Positions 1 to 5,906 of a stretch of 14,608 nt of DNA are shown piece after piece. Each line of letters opens with the position of its first letter. The first letter of the stretch is position 1. The notes beneath the pieces are model-generated. The model was given only the letters and a program-made list of their open reading frames with translations, was not told the origin of the DNA and searched no databases. Source of the stretch: an uncultured Oscillospiraceae bacterium (GTDB lineage Bacteria > Bacillota > Clostridia > Oscillospirales > Oscillospiraceae); assembly GCA_900757655.1 (NCBI GenBank), contig CAAEOT010000001.1:1-14608 (forward strand), written 5' to 3'. The translations under genes were made by a program, and so were the position numbers.

Positions 1-125
1 GGCGGTGCAACAGCACCGCCCGCAGGGAAATGGATAAGTGGTCACTATGATGCGTACAACCGTCAGCACACAACCATAAATCATCATCGTTGCCTGCTGC
101 ATCACGCTGCGCCGCAGCGCCTACG
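1..125 (+). repeat. Direct repeat copy 1, left flank of Rhs cassette
   Basis: This segment matches 1948-2072 at 119 of 125 positions by eye; the differences are at 10, 16, 77, 79, 93 and 100. It opens with a perfect 8-bp hairpin (GGCGGTGC, loop AACA, GCACCGCC). It ends at AGCGCCTACG, after which the two copies diverge completely: this copy continues into Rhs core coding sequence, the other into the second half of a terminator. It contains a truncated 10-codon version (47-79, ending TAA) of the 41-codon reading frame in copy 2. The repeat may extend left of the window. It is probably the 3' tail of a preceding toxin/immunity unit. Confidence 0.9.
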
Positions 126-145
126 GCGCGTGGGGCAACTACTCC

Positions 146-919
146 GTGCACGATGCAGACGGTAAGAAGAACATCTCCGCCAGCTTCATCGGGCACATCA
201 ATCCCCTGCGTTACCGCGGTTACTACTACGACCGCGAAACGCGCCTTTACTACCTCCAGAGCCGGTACTATGACTTCGCCAACTGCCGGTTCATCAATGC
301 GGACACATTCGCCACCACCGACGCCAACGGCTTCCTCAGCGCCAATATGTTCGCATATTGTGAGAATAATCCGATCATGCGGGTTGATGCGGACGGAGAA
401 GTTGCTCATGTTATTGTAGGCGCAATTATAGGCGTAGCATTTCAATACGTTTGTGATGTGGCCAGCGGCCTTCGCGCGGGGCATAGCTTATCTGAGGCTT
501 TAGATCCGAGAACTGTTGGGTCAACAGTCGCTGACTATATTGCGGCGGCGGCGAGCGGTGCGTTGGCTGCGTCCGGAATAGGCACTGTTGGCGCAGTAGT
601 TGCTAACACCATGCTCTCAAGCGTTACATATCTCGCTGATTGCAGTATAAAGAATGAAAAGGTTAATGGAGTTGAGTGGTTTGAAGCAACTGTAACGGGG
701 GGTGTTTCAGGAATTATTGGCGGCAGTGGTGCAAATGCGAAGAAAGTGGTCGGAGTTATAAACTATTCGCGTAATGTAGTAAAAACAGCTGTATCACCAA
801 AGAGAATTGCCATGTATAGAGGTAAGATTACAAGCTCACTCAAAGCGATTAGAACCTCAATGAGGAGAACTTTTGGCAGCTTTTGTTTTTCGAATCTCAA
901 AAAATTTTTTGGCAGGTGA
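146..919 (+). CDS. Orphan Rhs C-terminal tip with unrecognised toxin region
   Basis: Residues 20-83 are an Rhs-repeat-associated core: NPLRYRGYYYDRET, YYLQSRYYD, RFINADTF, NMFAYCENNP and VDADG. Some usual positions differ (YDFANCRF for the family's YDPxxGRF, DADG for DPTG). In large Rhs/WapA-type proteins this core precedes a variable toxin. Here residues 86-165 are Gly/Ala-rich and hydrophobic, a segment AVSPKRIAMY (215-224) follows, and a short very basic, Phe-rich end (225-257) closes the protein. I recognise no nuclease, deaminase or ADP-ribosyltransferase motif, so a membrane-acting or truncated toxin is possible. The GTG at 146 is only the first in-frame start candidate. The open frame runs back to 80 through AYGAWGNYS to a TAA at 77-79, and no good ribosome site is visible. 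It is therefore an orphan cassette lacking the ~2-kb Rhs body, perhaps expressed only after recombination onto a full rhs gene. GC falls after about 400. Confidence 0.75.
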   Translation: MHDADGKKNISASFIGHINPLRYRGYYYDRETRLYYLQSRYYDFANCRFINADTFATTDANGFLSANMFAYCENNPIMRVDADGEVAHVIVGAIIGVAFQYVCDVASGLRAGHSLSEALDPRTVGSTVADYIAAAASGALAASGIGTVGAVVANTMLSSVTYLADCSIKNEKVNGVEWFEATVTGGVSGIIGGSGANAKKVVGVINYSRNVVKTAVSPKRIAMYRGKITSSLKAIRTSMRRTFGSFCFSNLKKFFGR

Positions 920-924
920 ACAAG

Positions 925-1254
925 ATGAAGCATATAATTCAGAAATGTCTGCATTGGATCACGAGTGACATTAAGCAAACCATAGCGGAAGTGAAGTATG
1001 CTTTCCGGCGGCGCAGTCAACGCGTGCTGTTGGCAGTGCAGATGGCGGCAAGGGTCGTGATTCTGGTTGAGTTTGTGATCATGAGCATCTGCCTTGATTA
1101 TTCATGGTTTGGTGAGATCGTTGTTATCTGGTATTTTATATTGCTGGTTACTGATTCTAAGCACTTGCTTAGTGTTATGCAGTGTGTTTTATCATGGATA
1201 GCGGCAGCGGCCTTTACAGTAGCCATTTTTGCGCATGAAATGGCACTGTGGTGA
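925..1254 (+). CDS. Small membrane protein, putative Rhs immunity or toxin partner
   Basis: This 109-aa protein has a basic N-terminal part (residues 1-33, with RRRSQR) and three hydrophobic stretches at about 34-56, 61-77 and 84-104, consistent with an integral membrane protein. The start at 925 is preferred over upstream in-frame codons because AGGTGA (914-919) sits five bases before ATG. That ribosome site overlaps the stop of the Rhs tip, so the two are translationally coupled. Position directly after an Rhs toxin end is the usual place for an immunity gene, and a membrane immunity protein would fit a membrane-targeting toxin. This role is inferred from position only; I recognise no family. 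It could instead be the true toxin half of a split module, with the 220-aa protein downstream as immunity. Confidence 0.6.
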   Translation: MKHIIQKCLHWITSDIKQTIAEVKYAFRRRSQRVLLAVQMAARVVILVEFVIMSICLDYSWFGEIVVIWYFILLVTDSKHLLSVMQCVLSWIAAAAFTVAIFAHEMALW

Positions 1255-1269
1255 AAGAGGAGAAAAAGA

Positions 1270-1932
1270 ATGGACTTCGTTCGCGATTATATGCAGGCGC
1301 TGCTGGCAAAAGAGATCGATGTCGCAGCCGAATTGCAGAAGCAGAGATCTCAGGTCGTTTATCAGCAGTATTGCGCAGGTGGTACGATGCATCGTGGCTA
1401 CTATTGTCCAAGTTTGACGGAAGATCTCTGGCTCGGCAACACAAAACGTGGCCGCCTTTGCAAGAAGCGGCCGCCGGAGGAAAGACTTTCTCATATATAC
1501 GGCTTTGATGCATCGGACCGCTTGATCACGGTCAAGCACATGCACTGCTTAGAGGAGTATATTTTGTACGGTGCAGGAGTGACGCTGGGGGTGGAGATAA
1601 GAAATAACAGTGCAAATACAATAAGCATCTGCCGGTATGACGAGAATAGCAGAATTCAAATATATGAGTATTATTTACTTACTCCGAAGGCAGATCAGGT
1701 TTCCTACATGACCCGAGAGACGTTTCGCTATCTGCCGGATCAGGTTATAGATAATTGGTATCGGGAGGCGGCGGTTGCAGGAACCTGGATTCACGAGCAT
1801 TCTCGTTATGTGTTTTCAGTGGAAGACGGATATCTGGGTGACTATACTGCAGAAAATTTTTATCATGGTCGATGTGGTGTTAAGATTCCTTATCGAGTGA
1901 CAAAAAAGCGCAAAGTTCCACCCTGTAAATAG
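1270..1932 (+). CDS. Hypothetical protein, putative Rhs-cassette immunity protein
   Basis: This 220-aa soluble protein has no signal peptide or membrane segment. A strong ribosome site AGAGGAG (1256-1262) lies seven bases before ATG, and the gene begins 15 bases after the preceding stop, so it is cotranscribed with the membrane protein. It is rich in Tyr, Arg and His, with a basic Cys/Arg cluster (RGRLCKKRPPEER, about 60-72), a central strand-rich part (about 95-135) and a basic end (TKKRKVPPCK). I do not recognise the family. Location between an Rhs tip and the downstream copy of the flanking repeat argues that it belongs to the exchangeable toxin/immunity unit. AT-rich codon use (ATA, AGA, TTA) unlike the neighbouring aminotransferase supports horizontal origin. 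Confidence 0.6.
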   Translation: MDFVRDYMQALLAKEIDVAAELQKQRSQVVYQQYCAGGTMHRGYYCPSLTEDLWLGNTKRGRLCKKRPPEERLSHIYGFDASDRLITVKHMHCLEEYILYGAGVTLGVEIRNNSANTISICRYDENSRIQIYEYYLLTPKADQVSYMTRETFRYLPDQVIDNWYREAAVAGTWIHEHSRYVFSVEDGYLGDYTAENFYHGRCGVKIPYRVTKKRKVPPCK

Positions 1933-1944
1933 GAAATTCATCAA

Positions 1945-1970
1945 GCGGGCGGTGCAGCAGCAACGCCCGC
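1945..1970 (+). other. Hairpin at head of repeat copy 2
   Basis: GCGGGCG (1945-1951) pairs with CGCCCGC (1964-1970), and inside it TGC pairs with GCA around a four-base loop. Copy 1 shows the same fold with better pairing in the upper stem. No T-run follows on the + strand, so it is a poor intrinsic terminator. It may protect the 3' end of the mRNA or be part of the repeat's own function. Confidence 0.5.
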
Positions 1971-2072
1971 AGGGAAATGGATAAGTGGTCACTATGATGC
2001 GTACAACCGTCAGCACACAACCACAGATCATCATCGTTGTCTGCTGTATCACGCTGCGCCGCAGCGCCTACG
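1948..2072 (+). repeat. Direct repeat copy 2, right flank of Rhs cassette
   Basis: This is the second copy of the 125-bp segment at 1-125, with six substitutions and no indels. It begins 16 bases after the stop of the 220-aa gene and leads directly into a complete terminator. Copy 1 carries only the left arm of that terminator. The pair brackets one Rhs-tip/toxin/immunity unit of about 1.95 kb, as expected if units were gained by duplication or recombination at shared tails. Confidence 0.9.
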
Positions 2073-2119
2073 ACATGGAGGCGCTGCGTCTTTGTGTATA
2101 TCGGCGGACGGTGCAGTAG
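1994..2119 (+). CDS. Possible 41-aa ORF inside repeat copy 2
   Basis: ATG ATG opens a frame of 41 codons ending in TAG. The peptide starts MMRTTVSTQP, has a hydrophobic IIIVVCCI core, and continues through the terminator hairpin. The ribosome site is weak (AAGTGG about 5 bases upstream). The equivalent frame in copy 1 is closed after ten codons by TAA, but beyond that stop it is in frame with the Rhs core. Coding is doubtful because the frame crosses a terminator; it is listed because copy 1 has both of its substitutions at 77 and 79 in one codon (CAG versus TAA). Confidence 0.2.
   Translation: MMRTTVSTQPQIIIVVCCITLRRSAYDMEALRLCVYRRTVQ
2060..2095 (+). terminator. Rho-independent terminator of Rhs cassette
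   Basis: A perfect 10-bp stem CGCAGCGCCT (2060-2069) / AGGCGCTGCG (2079-2088) with a nine-base loop is followed by TCTTTGTG. It ends the toxin/immunity transcript before the aminotransferase promoter. Confidence 0.7.
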
Positions 2120-2181
2120 ATTTTTTCTCAAACCGGCAAAAACGACGGGGATTCCGGCTTGTGTTTTGTGTAAGGTTTGCG

Positions 2182-2210
2182 TTGTTTTCTTCACAATGCT
2201 GTGGTAAACT
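2182..2210 (+). promoter_or_regulatory. Sigma-A promoter for the aminotransferase
   Basis: TTGTTT (2182-2187), 17 bases, then TAAACT (2205-2210) with an extended -10 TG at 2202-2203. The predicted start is near 2217, about 30 bases before the gene. Confidence 0.6.
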
Positions 2211-2245
2211 ATGGGCAAGAATTCTAAAGAAAACGAGGGATGTTT

Positions 2246-3442
2246 ATGAAGGCACTTTCCAAAATCGCTGCCGGTGTGAGCCCGTCCGCAACGCTGGCCG
2301 TCAGCGCCCTGGCCAAGAAGATGAAAGCAGAAGGCAAGGATGTCATCGGCTTTGGCGCCGGTGAGCCCGATTTTGCCACGCCCGACCGCATCAGTTATGC
2401 CGGTGTGCGCGCGATCTGCGACGGAAAGACACGCTATACCCCGGCCGCCGGTATGATCGAGCTGCGCCAGGCAATCTGTGACCGCACCAAGGCGGACTAC
2501 GGTCTGGAGTACGAGGCTACGCAGGCGGTTGTCGCCAGCGGCGCCAAGCACATGGTCTATATTGCGCTGGCCGCGCTGGTCGATCCGGGCGATGAAGTGA
2601 TCGTTCCGGCCCCATACTGGGTCAGCTATTATGAGATGGTGCGCCTGTTCGGCGGCGTGCCCGTGGTTGTGAATGTCAGCGAGGAGCAGGGCTTCCAGCT
2701 CACGCCGGAGCAGCTCGAGCAGGCCATCACGGATAAGACCAAGGCCATCATCCTCAATAACCCCTCCAACCCGACCGGCGCTGTCTATCCGAAAGAGGCG
2801 CTCAAAGCTGTTGCCGATGTCTGCGTCAAGCATGACCTGTATATCATCTCGGATGAGATCTATGATAAGCTCGTCTATGACGGCGTGCCGTTCACCAGCG
2901 TCGCCGCGCTCAGTGACGAGATCAAGGCACACACGATCCTCATCAACGGTGTCTCCAAGACCTATGCCATGACCGGCTGGCGCATCGGCTATGCGCTGTC
3001 TCCGGCGCCGGTGGCCAAGGCCATGACCAATTACCTCAGCCATTCGACCGGCGCACCGGGCACCATGTGCCAGTGTGCGGCCATCGAGGCGCTCTCCGGC
3101 CCACAGGACGAGGCAGAGCAGATGCGTCAGGTGTTTGAGCAGCGTCGTGATCTGATCGTGCGCCGCATCAATGCCATGCCCGGCGTCAGCTGCCTGAAGC
3201 CGAGCGGCGCGTTCTACGTCATGATGAATCTGGAGCAGATCATCGGTAAGCAGATCGATGGTCAGGTCATCGGCAGTGGTGATGTCTTTGCAAAGCTGCT
3301 GCTGGAAAAGAGCCTGGTTGCTGTTGTGCCGGGCAGCGGCTTTGGCGCGCCGAATTTTGTGCGCCTGAGCTATGCGATCTCGACGGAAAATATCGAGACC
3401 GGCATGGATCGCCTGGAGGCGTTTTTGAAGCAGCTTCAGTAA
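2246..3442 (+). CDS. aspB: Class I/II PLP aminotransferase, aspartate aminotransferase type
   Basis: This 398-aa protein is a fold-type I aminotransferase of subgroup I-gamma, most like bacterial AspB. Such enzymes move the amino group between aspartate and 2-oxoglutarate using pyridoxal phosphate in the cytosol. Visible signatures are SPSATLAV at the N-terminus, GEPDF (substrate end), YTPAAG, the NNPSNPTG loop (about 171-178), SDEIYD (cofactor-binding Asp about 203), the Schiff-base lysine in SKTYAMTGWRIGY (K238) and the carboxylate-binding Arg in NFVRLSYA (R373). Length is normal. The ATG at 2246 is preferred to ATG 2240 because GAGGGA (2235-2240) overlaps the earlier codon and lies five bases from the later one. 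It is monocistronic, with its own promoter and terminator. Substrate choice among aspartate, aromatic or other amino acids cannot be fixed from motifs. Confidence 0.9.
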   Translation: MKALSKIAAGVSPSATLAVSALAKKMKAEGKDVIGFGAGEPDFATPDRISYAGVRAICDGKTRYTPAAGMIELRQAICDRTKADYGLEYEATQAVVASGAKHMVYIALAALVDPGDEVIVPAPYWVSYYEMVRLFGGVPVVVNVSEEQGFQLTPEQLEQAITDKTKAIILNNPSNPTGAVYPKEALKAVADVCVKHDLYIISDEIYDKLVYDGVPFTSVAALSDEIKAHTILINGVSKTYAMTGWRIGYALSPAPVAKAMTNYLSHSTGAPGTMCQCAAIEALSGPQDEAEQMRQVFEQRRDLIVRRINAMPGVSCLKPSGAFYVMMNLEQIIGKQIDGQVIGSGDVFAKLLLEKSLVAVVPGSGFGAPNFVRLSYAISTENIETGMDRLEAFLKQLQ

Positions 3443-3454
3443 ACCGATATTTAT

Positions 3455-3486
3455 GAGGCGCGTGGGCCGACCGCGCGCCTCTTTTT
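3455..3486 (+). terminator. Rho-independent terminator after aminotransferase
   Basis: GAGGCGCG (3455-3462) pairs with CGCGCCTC (3474-3481) around a short loop and is followed by TTTTT (3482-3486). Confidence 0.8.
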
Positions 3487-3497
3487 CTATGCCTTGG

Positions 3498-3526
3498 TTG
3501 ACGCGCCGGGCACAAAATGGTATTCT
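3498..3526 (+). promoter_or_regulatory. Sigma-A promoter for cwlD-radA
   Basis: TTGACG (3498-3503), 17 bases, TATTCT (3521-3526), with TGG directly before the -10 hexamer. It lies just after the upstream terminator. The transcript would begin near 3533 and have a leader of about 50 nt. Confidence 0.7.
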
Positions 3527-3584
3527 GAGGGCATGTCATAAGCGTCTATCCCCACCGCATACCATAGCAAGAGGGGGGAGCGCC

Positions 3585-4319
3585 GTGACAAAGTTACTCT
3601 ATCAACGGATCCTGGTCGTGCTGTTGGCATTGATCGTGGTGTTCGGCGGCTGGTTTGCTGCCGACTGGCAGCTCCGGCGCGCGGAAGCGGCTGCAAACTG
3701 GACAGATCAGAAACAGGTCCTGATCCTTGACGCCGGCCACGGCGGGGAGGACGGCGGGGCAGTGGCGCCAAACGGGACCGTGGAGGCAGATGTGAACCTG
3801 CAGATCGCGCTGCGCGCCCGCGCCATCGCGGAACTGACCGGCATTGAAGTCAGCATGACACGCGACAGCCCGGACATTGCCTATCCGGACGATGCCACTA
3901 CGATCGCAGAGCGGAAAAAGGCTGACCAGCACCAGCGCGCAGAGCTGATTCGCAGAACAGACAATGCCGTGCTCATCAGCATCCACCAGAACTGCTATCC
4001 GGATCGGAAGCCGTCGGGTGCGCAGGTGCTGTATGCAGCGAGCCCCGGCAGCGATGCGCTCGGCTCACGGATGCACGATAATCTCGTCGCGTATCTTGAT
4101 CCGCAAAACCGGCGCGTCGCAGTGCCGATCTCGGAGAAGATCTACCTGATGCGCGAGGTGAATTGCCCTGCAGTGCTGGTTGAGTGCGGCTTTTTATCCA
4201 ATGAATCCGAGTGCGCAAAGCTTGAAGACGGCGTCTACCAGACAAAGCTGGCAGCTGTGATCATCGCATCCTACTTACAATACCGGCAGTCATTGCCGCA
4301 AACAGGAATGGTTATATGA
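3585..4319 (+). CDS. cwlD: N-acetylmuramoyl-L-alanine amidase, CwlD-like
   Basis: This 244-aa zinc amidase (Amidase_3 family) cleaves the bond between N-acetylmuramic acid and the stem peptide. CwlD in Bacillus and Clostridium starts muramic-lactam formation in spore cortex. Residues 4-22 form an uncleaved-looking signal anchor, so the enzyme sits on the outer face of a membrane. Zinc and catalytic positions are visible: LDAGHGGEDGG (H52), E67 in VEADVN, ISIHQN (H134) and LVECGFLSN (E200). There is no cell-wall-binding repeat, as expected for CwlD. The GTG at 3585 is chosen because GAGGGGGGAG (3571-3580) sits four bases upstream and the anchor follows at once; the frame is open further upstream, but that stretch crosses the promoter. 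It overlaps radA by ATGA, so the two are translationally coupled. Another Amidase_3 enzyme acting in vegetative cells is the alternative. Confidence 0.88.
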   Translation: MTKLLYQRILVVLLALIVVFGGWFAADWQLRRAEAAANWTDQKQVLILDAGHGGEDGGAVAPNGTVEADVNLQIALRARAIAELTGIEVSMTRDSPDIAYPDDATTIAERKKADQHQRAELIRRTDNAVLISIHQNCYPDRKPSGAQVLYAASPGSDALGSRMHDNLVAYLDPQNRRVAVPISEKIYLMREVNCPAVLVECGFLSNESECAKLEDGVYQTKLAAVIIASYLQYRQSLPQTGMVI

Positions 4320-5683
4320 AAACAAAATCGAGTACAAAAACCGTCTTTTATTGCTCGGAATGCGGCAATGAGACGGCAAAATGGATGGGGCAGTGCCCGG
4401 CGTGCGGAGCGTGGAACACGCTGGTTGAGGCACCGAAGGAGCCCAAAATGGCACTTGGCACGCGCGCAAAACGCATCGCGCAGCCAAAGCTGATCTCAGA
4501 ATTGGATGTCGAGGAAGAACTGCGATTTTCCACAGGGATCGGGGAGTTTGACCGCGTGCTCGGCGGCGGCGCCGTGCGCGGCTCGCTGGTGCTGGTTGGC
4601 GGTGCACCCGGTATCGGCAAATCCACGCTGCTGCTGCAGCTCTGCGGCCGCATCAGCGAGCAGGAAACGATCCTTTACGTCTCCGGCGAAGAGAGTCAGC
4701 GCCAGCTGAAAATGCGCGCGCAGCGCCTTGGTGTCGATCATGGCAGCATTTATGTGCTGGCTGAAACGGATTTGAACACCGTCCTGTCTACGATCGATGA
4801 CCTGCAGCCGACCGTCCTGATCGTCGACTCCATTCAGACCATGTACGACGCCGAGACAGCCTCGACGCCCGGCAGCATCAGCCAGGTGCGCGAGTGCACG
4901 ATGCGCATCATGCGCTCAGCCAAAGACAGCGGCTATACGGCGTTCGTTGTCGGCCATATTAATAAGGAAGGCAGCATTGCCGGACCGAAAGTGCTTGAGC
5001 ACATGGTCGACTGTGTGTTGTACTTTGAGGGCGACCAGAGCATGTCTTACCGTATTTTGCGCGCGGCTAAAAACAGATTTGGGTCGACAAACGAGATCGG
5101 CGTCTTTGAAATGGAAGATTCCGGGCTTCGAGAAGTGACAAATCCATCAGAAATGTTACTGTCCGGGCGCCCGATCAACGCGCCCGGTACCTGCGTTGTC
5201 GGCGTCATGGAGGGTTCGCGCACGGTCCTGGCCGAGGTGCAGGCACTTGTCACACCGTCGGGCTACAGCGGCGCACGCCGAAACGCCAACGGCATTGACT
5301 ATAACCGCGCCATGCTGCTGCTGGCCGTACTGGAAAAGCGTGCCGGTTTTTCGCTGTCGGGCTGCGACGCGTACATCAATGTGGTTGGCGGCCTGCGGCT
5401 GGACGAGCCTGCCACAGATCTGGCAGTCATTCTGGCGATCGCGTCAAGCTATAAGGATCTGCCGGTCGGCAGCGATCTGGCTGCCGTCGGTGAGGTCGGC
5501 CTGTCTGGTGAGATACGCTCTGTGAGCCATTTGAACCAGCGCCTGTCCGAGATTGCACGGCTGGGATTCCAGCGCTGTATCATCCCGGCGCATGTGCGCG
5601 ACGATGTGCAGAAGCAAAACGGTCTGCAGACGATCCCGGTCAAGAACATTAGAGAAGCGCTCAAGGCCGTGTTCGGTGCGTAA
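4316..5683 (+). CDS. radA: DNA repair protein RadA (Sms)
   Basis: This 455-aa protein has the full RadA layout. An N-terminal C4 zinc finger (C13, C16, C27, C30; CSEC and CPAC) is followed by a RecA-like ATPase with Walker A GGAPGIGKST (95-104) and Walker B LIVDS (168-172). The RadA-specific KNRFG motif is at 252-256, and the C-terminal part is a Lon-protease-like domain with GEVGLSGEIR. RadA is a branch-migration helicase acting at recombination intermediates and in repair and natural transformation. Every key residue is present and length is standard. It starts inside the stop of cwlD (ATGA) with no ribosome site of its own beyond GGAATGG, so it depends on coupling. A hairpin terminator follows at 5750. 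Confidence 0.97.
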   Translation: MKTKSSTKTVFYCSECGNETAKWMGQCPACGAWNTLVEAPKEPKMALGTRAKRIAQPKLISELDVEEELRFSTGIGEFDRVLGGGAVRGSLVLVGGAPGIGKSTLLLQLCGRISEQETILYVSGEESQRQLKMRAQRLGVDHGSIYVLAETDLNTVLSTIDDLQPTVLIVDSIQTMYDAETASTPGSISQVRECTMRIMRSAKDSGYTAFVVGHINKEGSIAGPKVLEHMVDCVLYFEGDQSMSYRILRAAKNRFGSTNEIGVFEMEDSGLREVTNPSEMLLSGRPINAPGTCVVGVMEGSRTVLAEVQALVTPSGYSGARRNANGIDYNRAMLLLAVLEKRAGFSLSGCDAYINVVGGLRLDEPATDLAVILAIASSYKDLPVGSDLAAVGEVGLSGEIRSVSHLNQRLSEIARLGFQRCIIPAHVRDDVQKQNGLQTIPVKNIREALKAVFGA

Positions 5684-5749
5684 ACCTTTTTGATTGCCGC
5701 TGCGAGAAAGCATGCGCTGAAGAATTGTAAAATTGTAAAAATGACGACG

Positions 5750-5796
5750 AAAACCGCCGGAAGGCCCATTTGCGGCTTTTCGGCGGTTTTCTCCTC
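5750..5796 (+). terminator. Hairpin terminator after radA
   Basis: AAAACCGCCG (5750-5759) pairs perfectly with CGGCGGTTTT (5781-5790) around a 21-base loop, then CTCCTCCT. The T-run lies in the stem's own end. Confidence 0.65.
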
Positions 5797-5801
5797 CTCT
5801 A

Positions 5802-5831
5802 AATTCGGCAAAATTTTTATTTTGCCGAATT
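5802..5831. terminator. Perfect 13-bp AT-rich hairpin between radA and xer
   Basis: AATTCGGCAAAAT (5802-5814) pairs with ATTTTGCCGAATT (5819-5831) around TTTT. It is perfectly symmetrical, so it would fold on either strand. It may act as a second, bidirectional terminator; a binding-site role is also possible given the recombinase gene beside it. Confidence 0.5.
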
Positions 5832-5866
5832 ATTTGTGGATTTTGTCAATAGACTCTGCCCCGTAC

Positions 5867-5888
5867 TTCTGGTATGCTCATACCAGAA
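5867..5888. promoter_or_regulatory. 22-bp palindrome, candidate operator of xer
   Basis: TTCTGGTATG (5867-5876), CT, CATACCAGAA (5879-5888) is a perfect inverted repeat with a 2-bp centre. It ends 19 bases before the xer start. It covers a possible -10 TATGCT (5873-5878), preceded by TG and spaced 17 bases from TAGACT (5850-5855). Binding here would block that promoter. Confidence 0.5.
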
Positions 5889-5906
5889 ATTATTGAGGTG
5901 TTGGGT

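Noticed and set aside
1880..3043. A 387-codon minus-strand frame across the repeat and the aminotransferase.
   Set aside because: It is the GC-rich shadow of the aminotransferase, crosses a promoter and terminator, and has no recognisable motif.
3453..3584. Upstream N-terminal extension of cwlD in the same frame.
   Set aside because: It covers the terminator and promoter and has no ribosome site; the GTG at 3585 has one and is followed directly by the membrane anchor.
5802..5831. Possible dif site beside xer.
   Set aside because: Arm geometry is similar, but the sequence lacks the TTATGTTAA-type arm of Firmicute dif and is perfectly symmetrical with a T-rich loop, which suits a terminator better.
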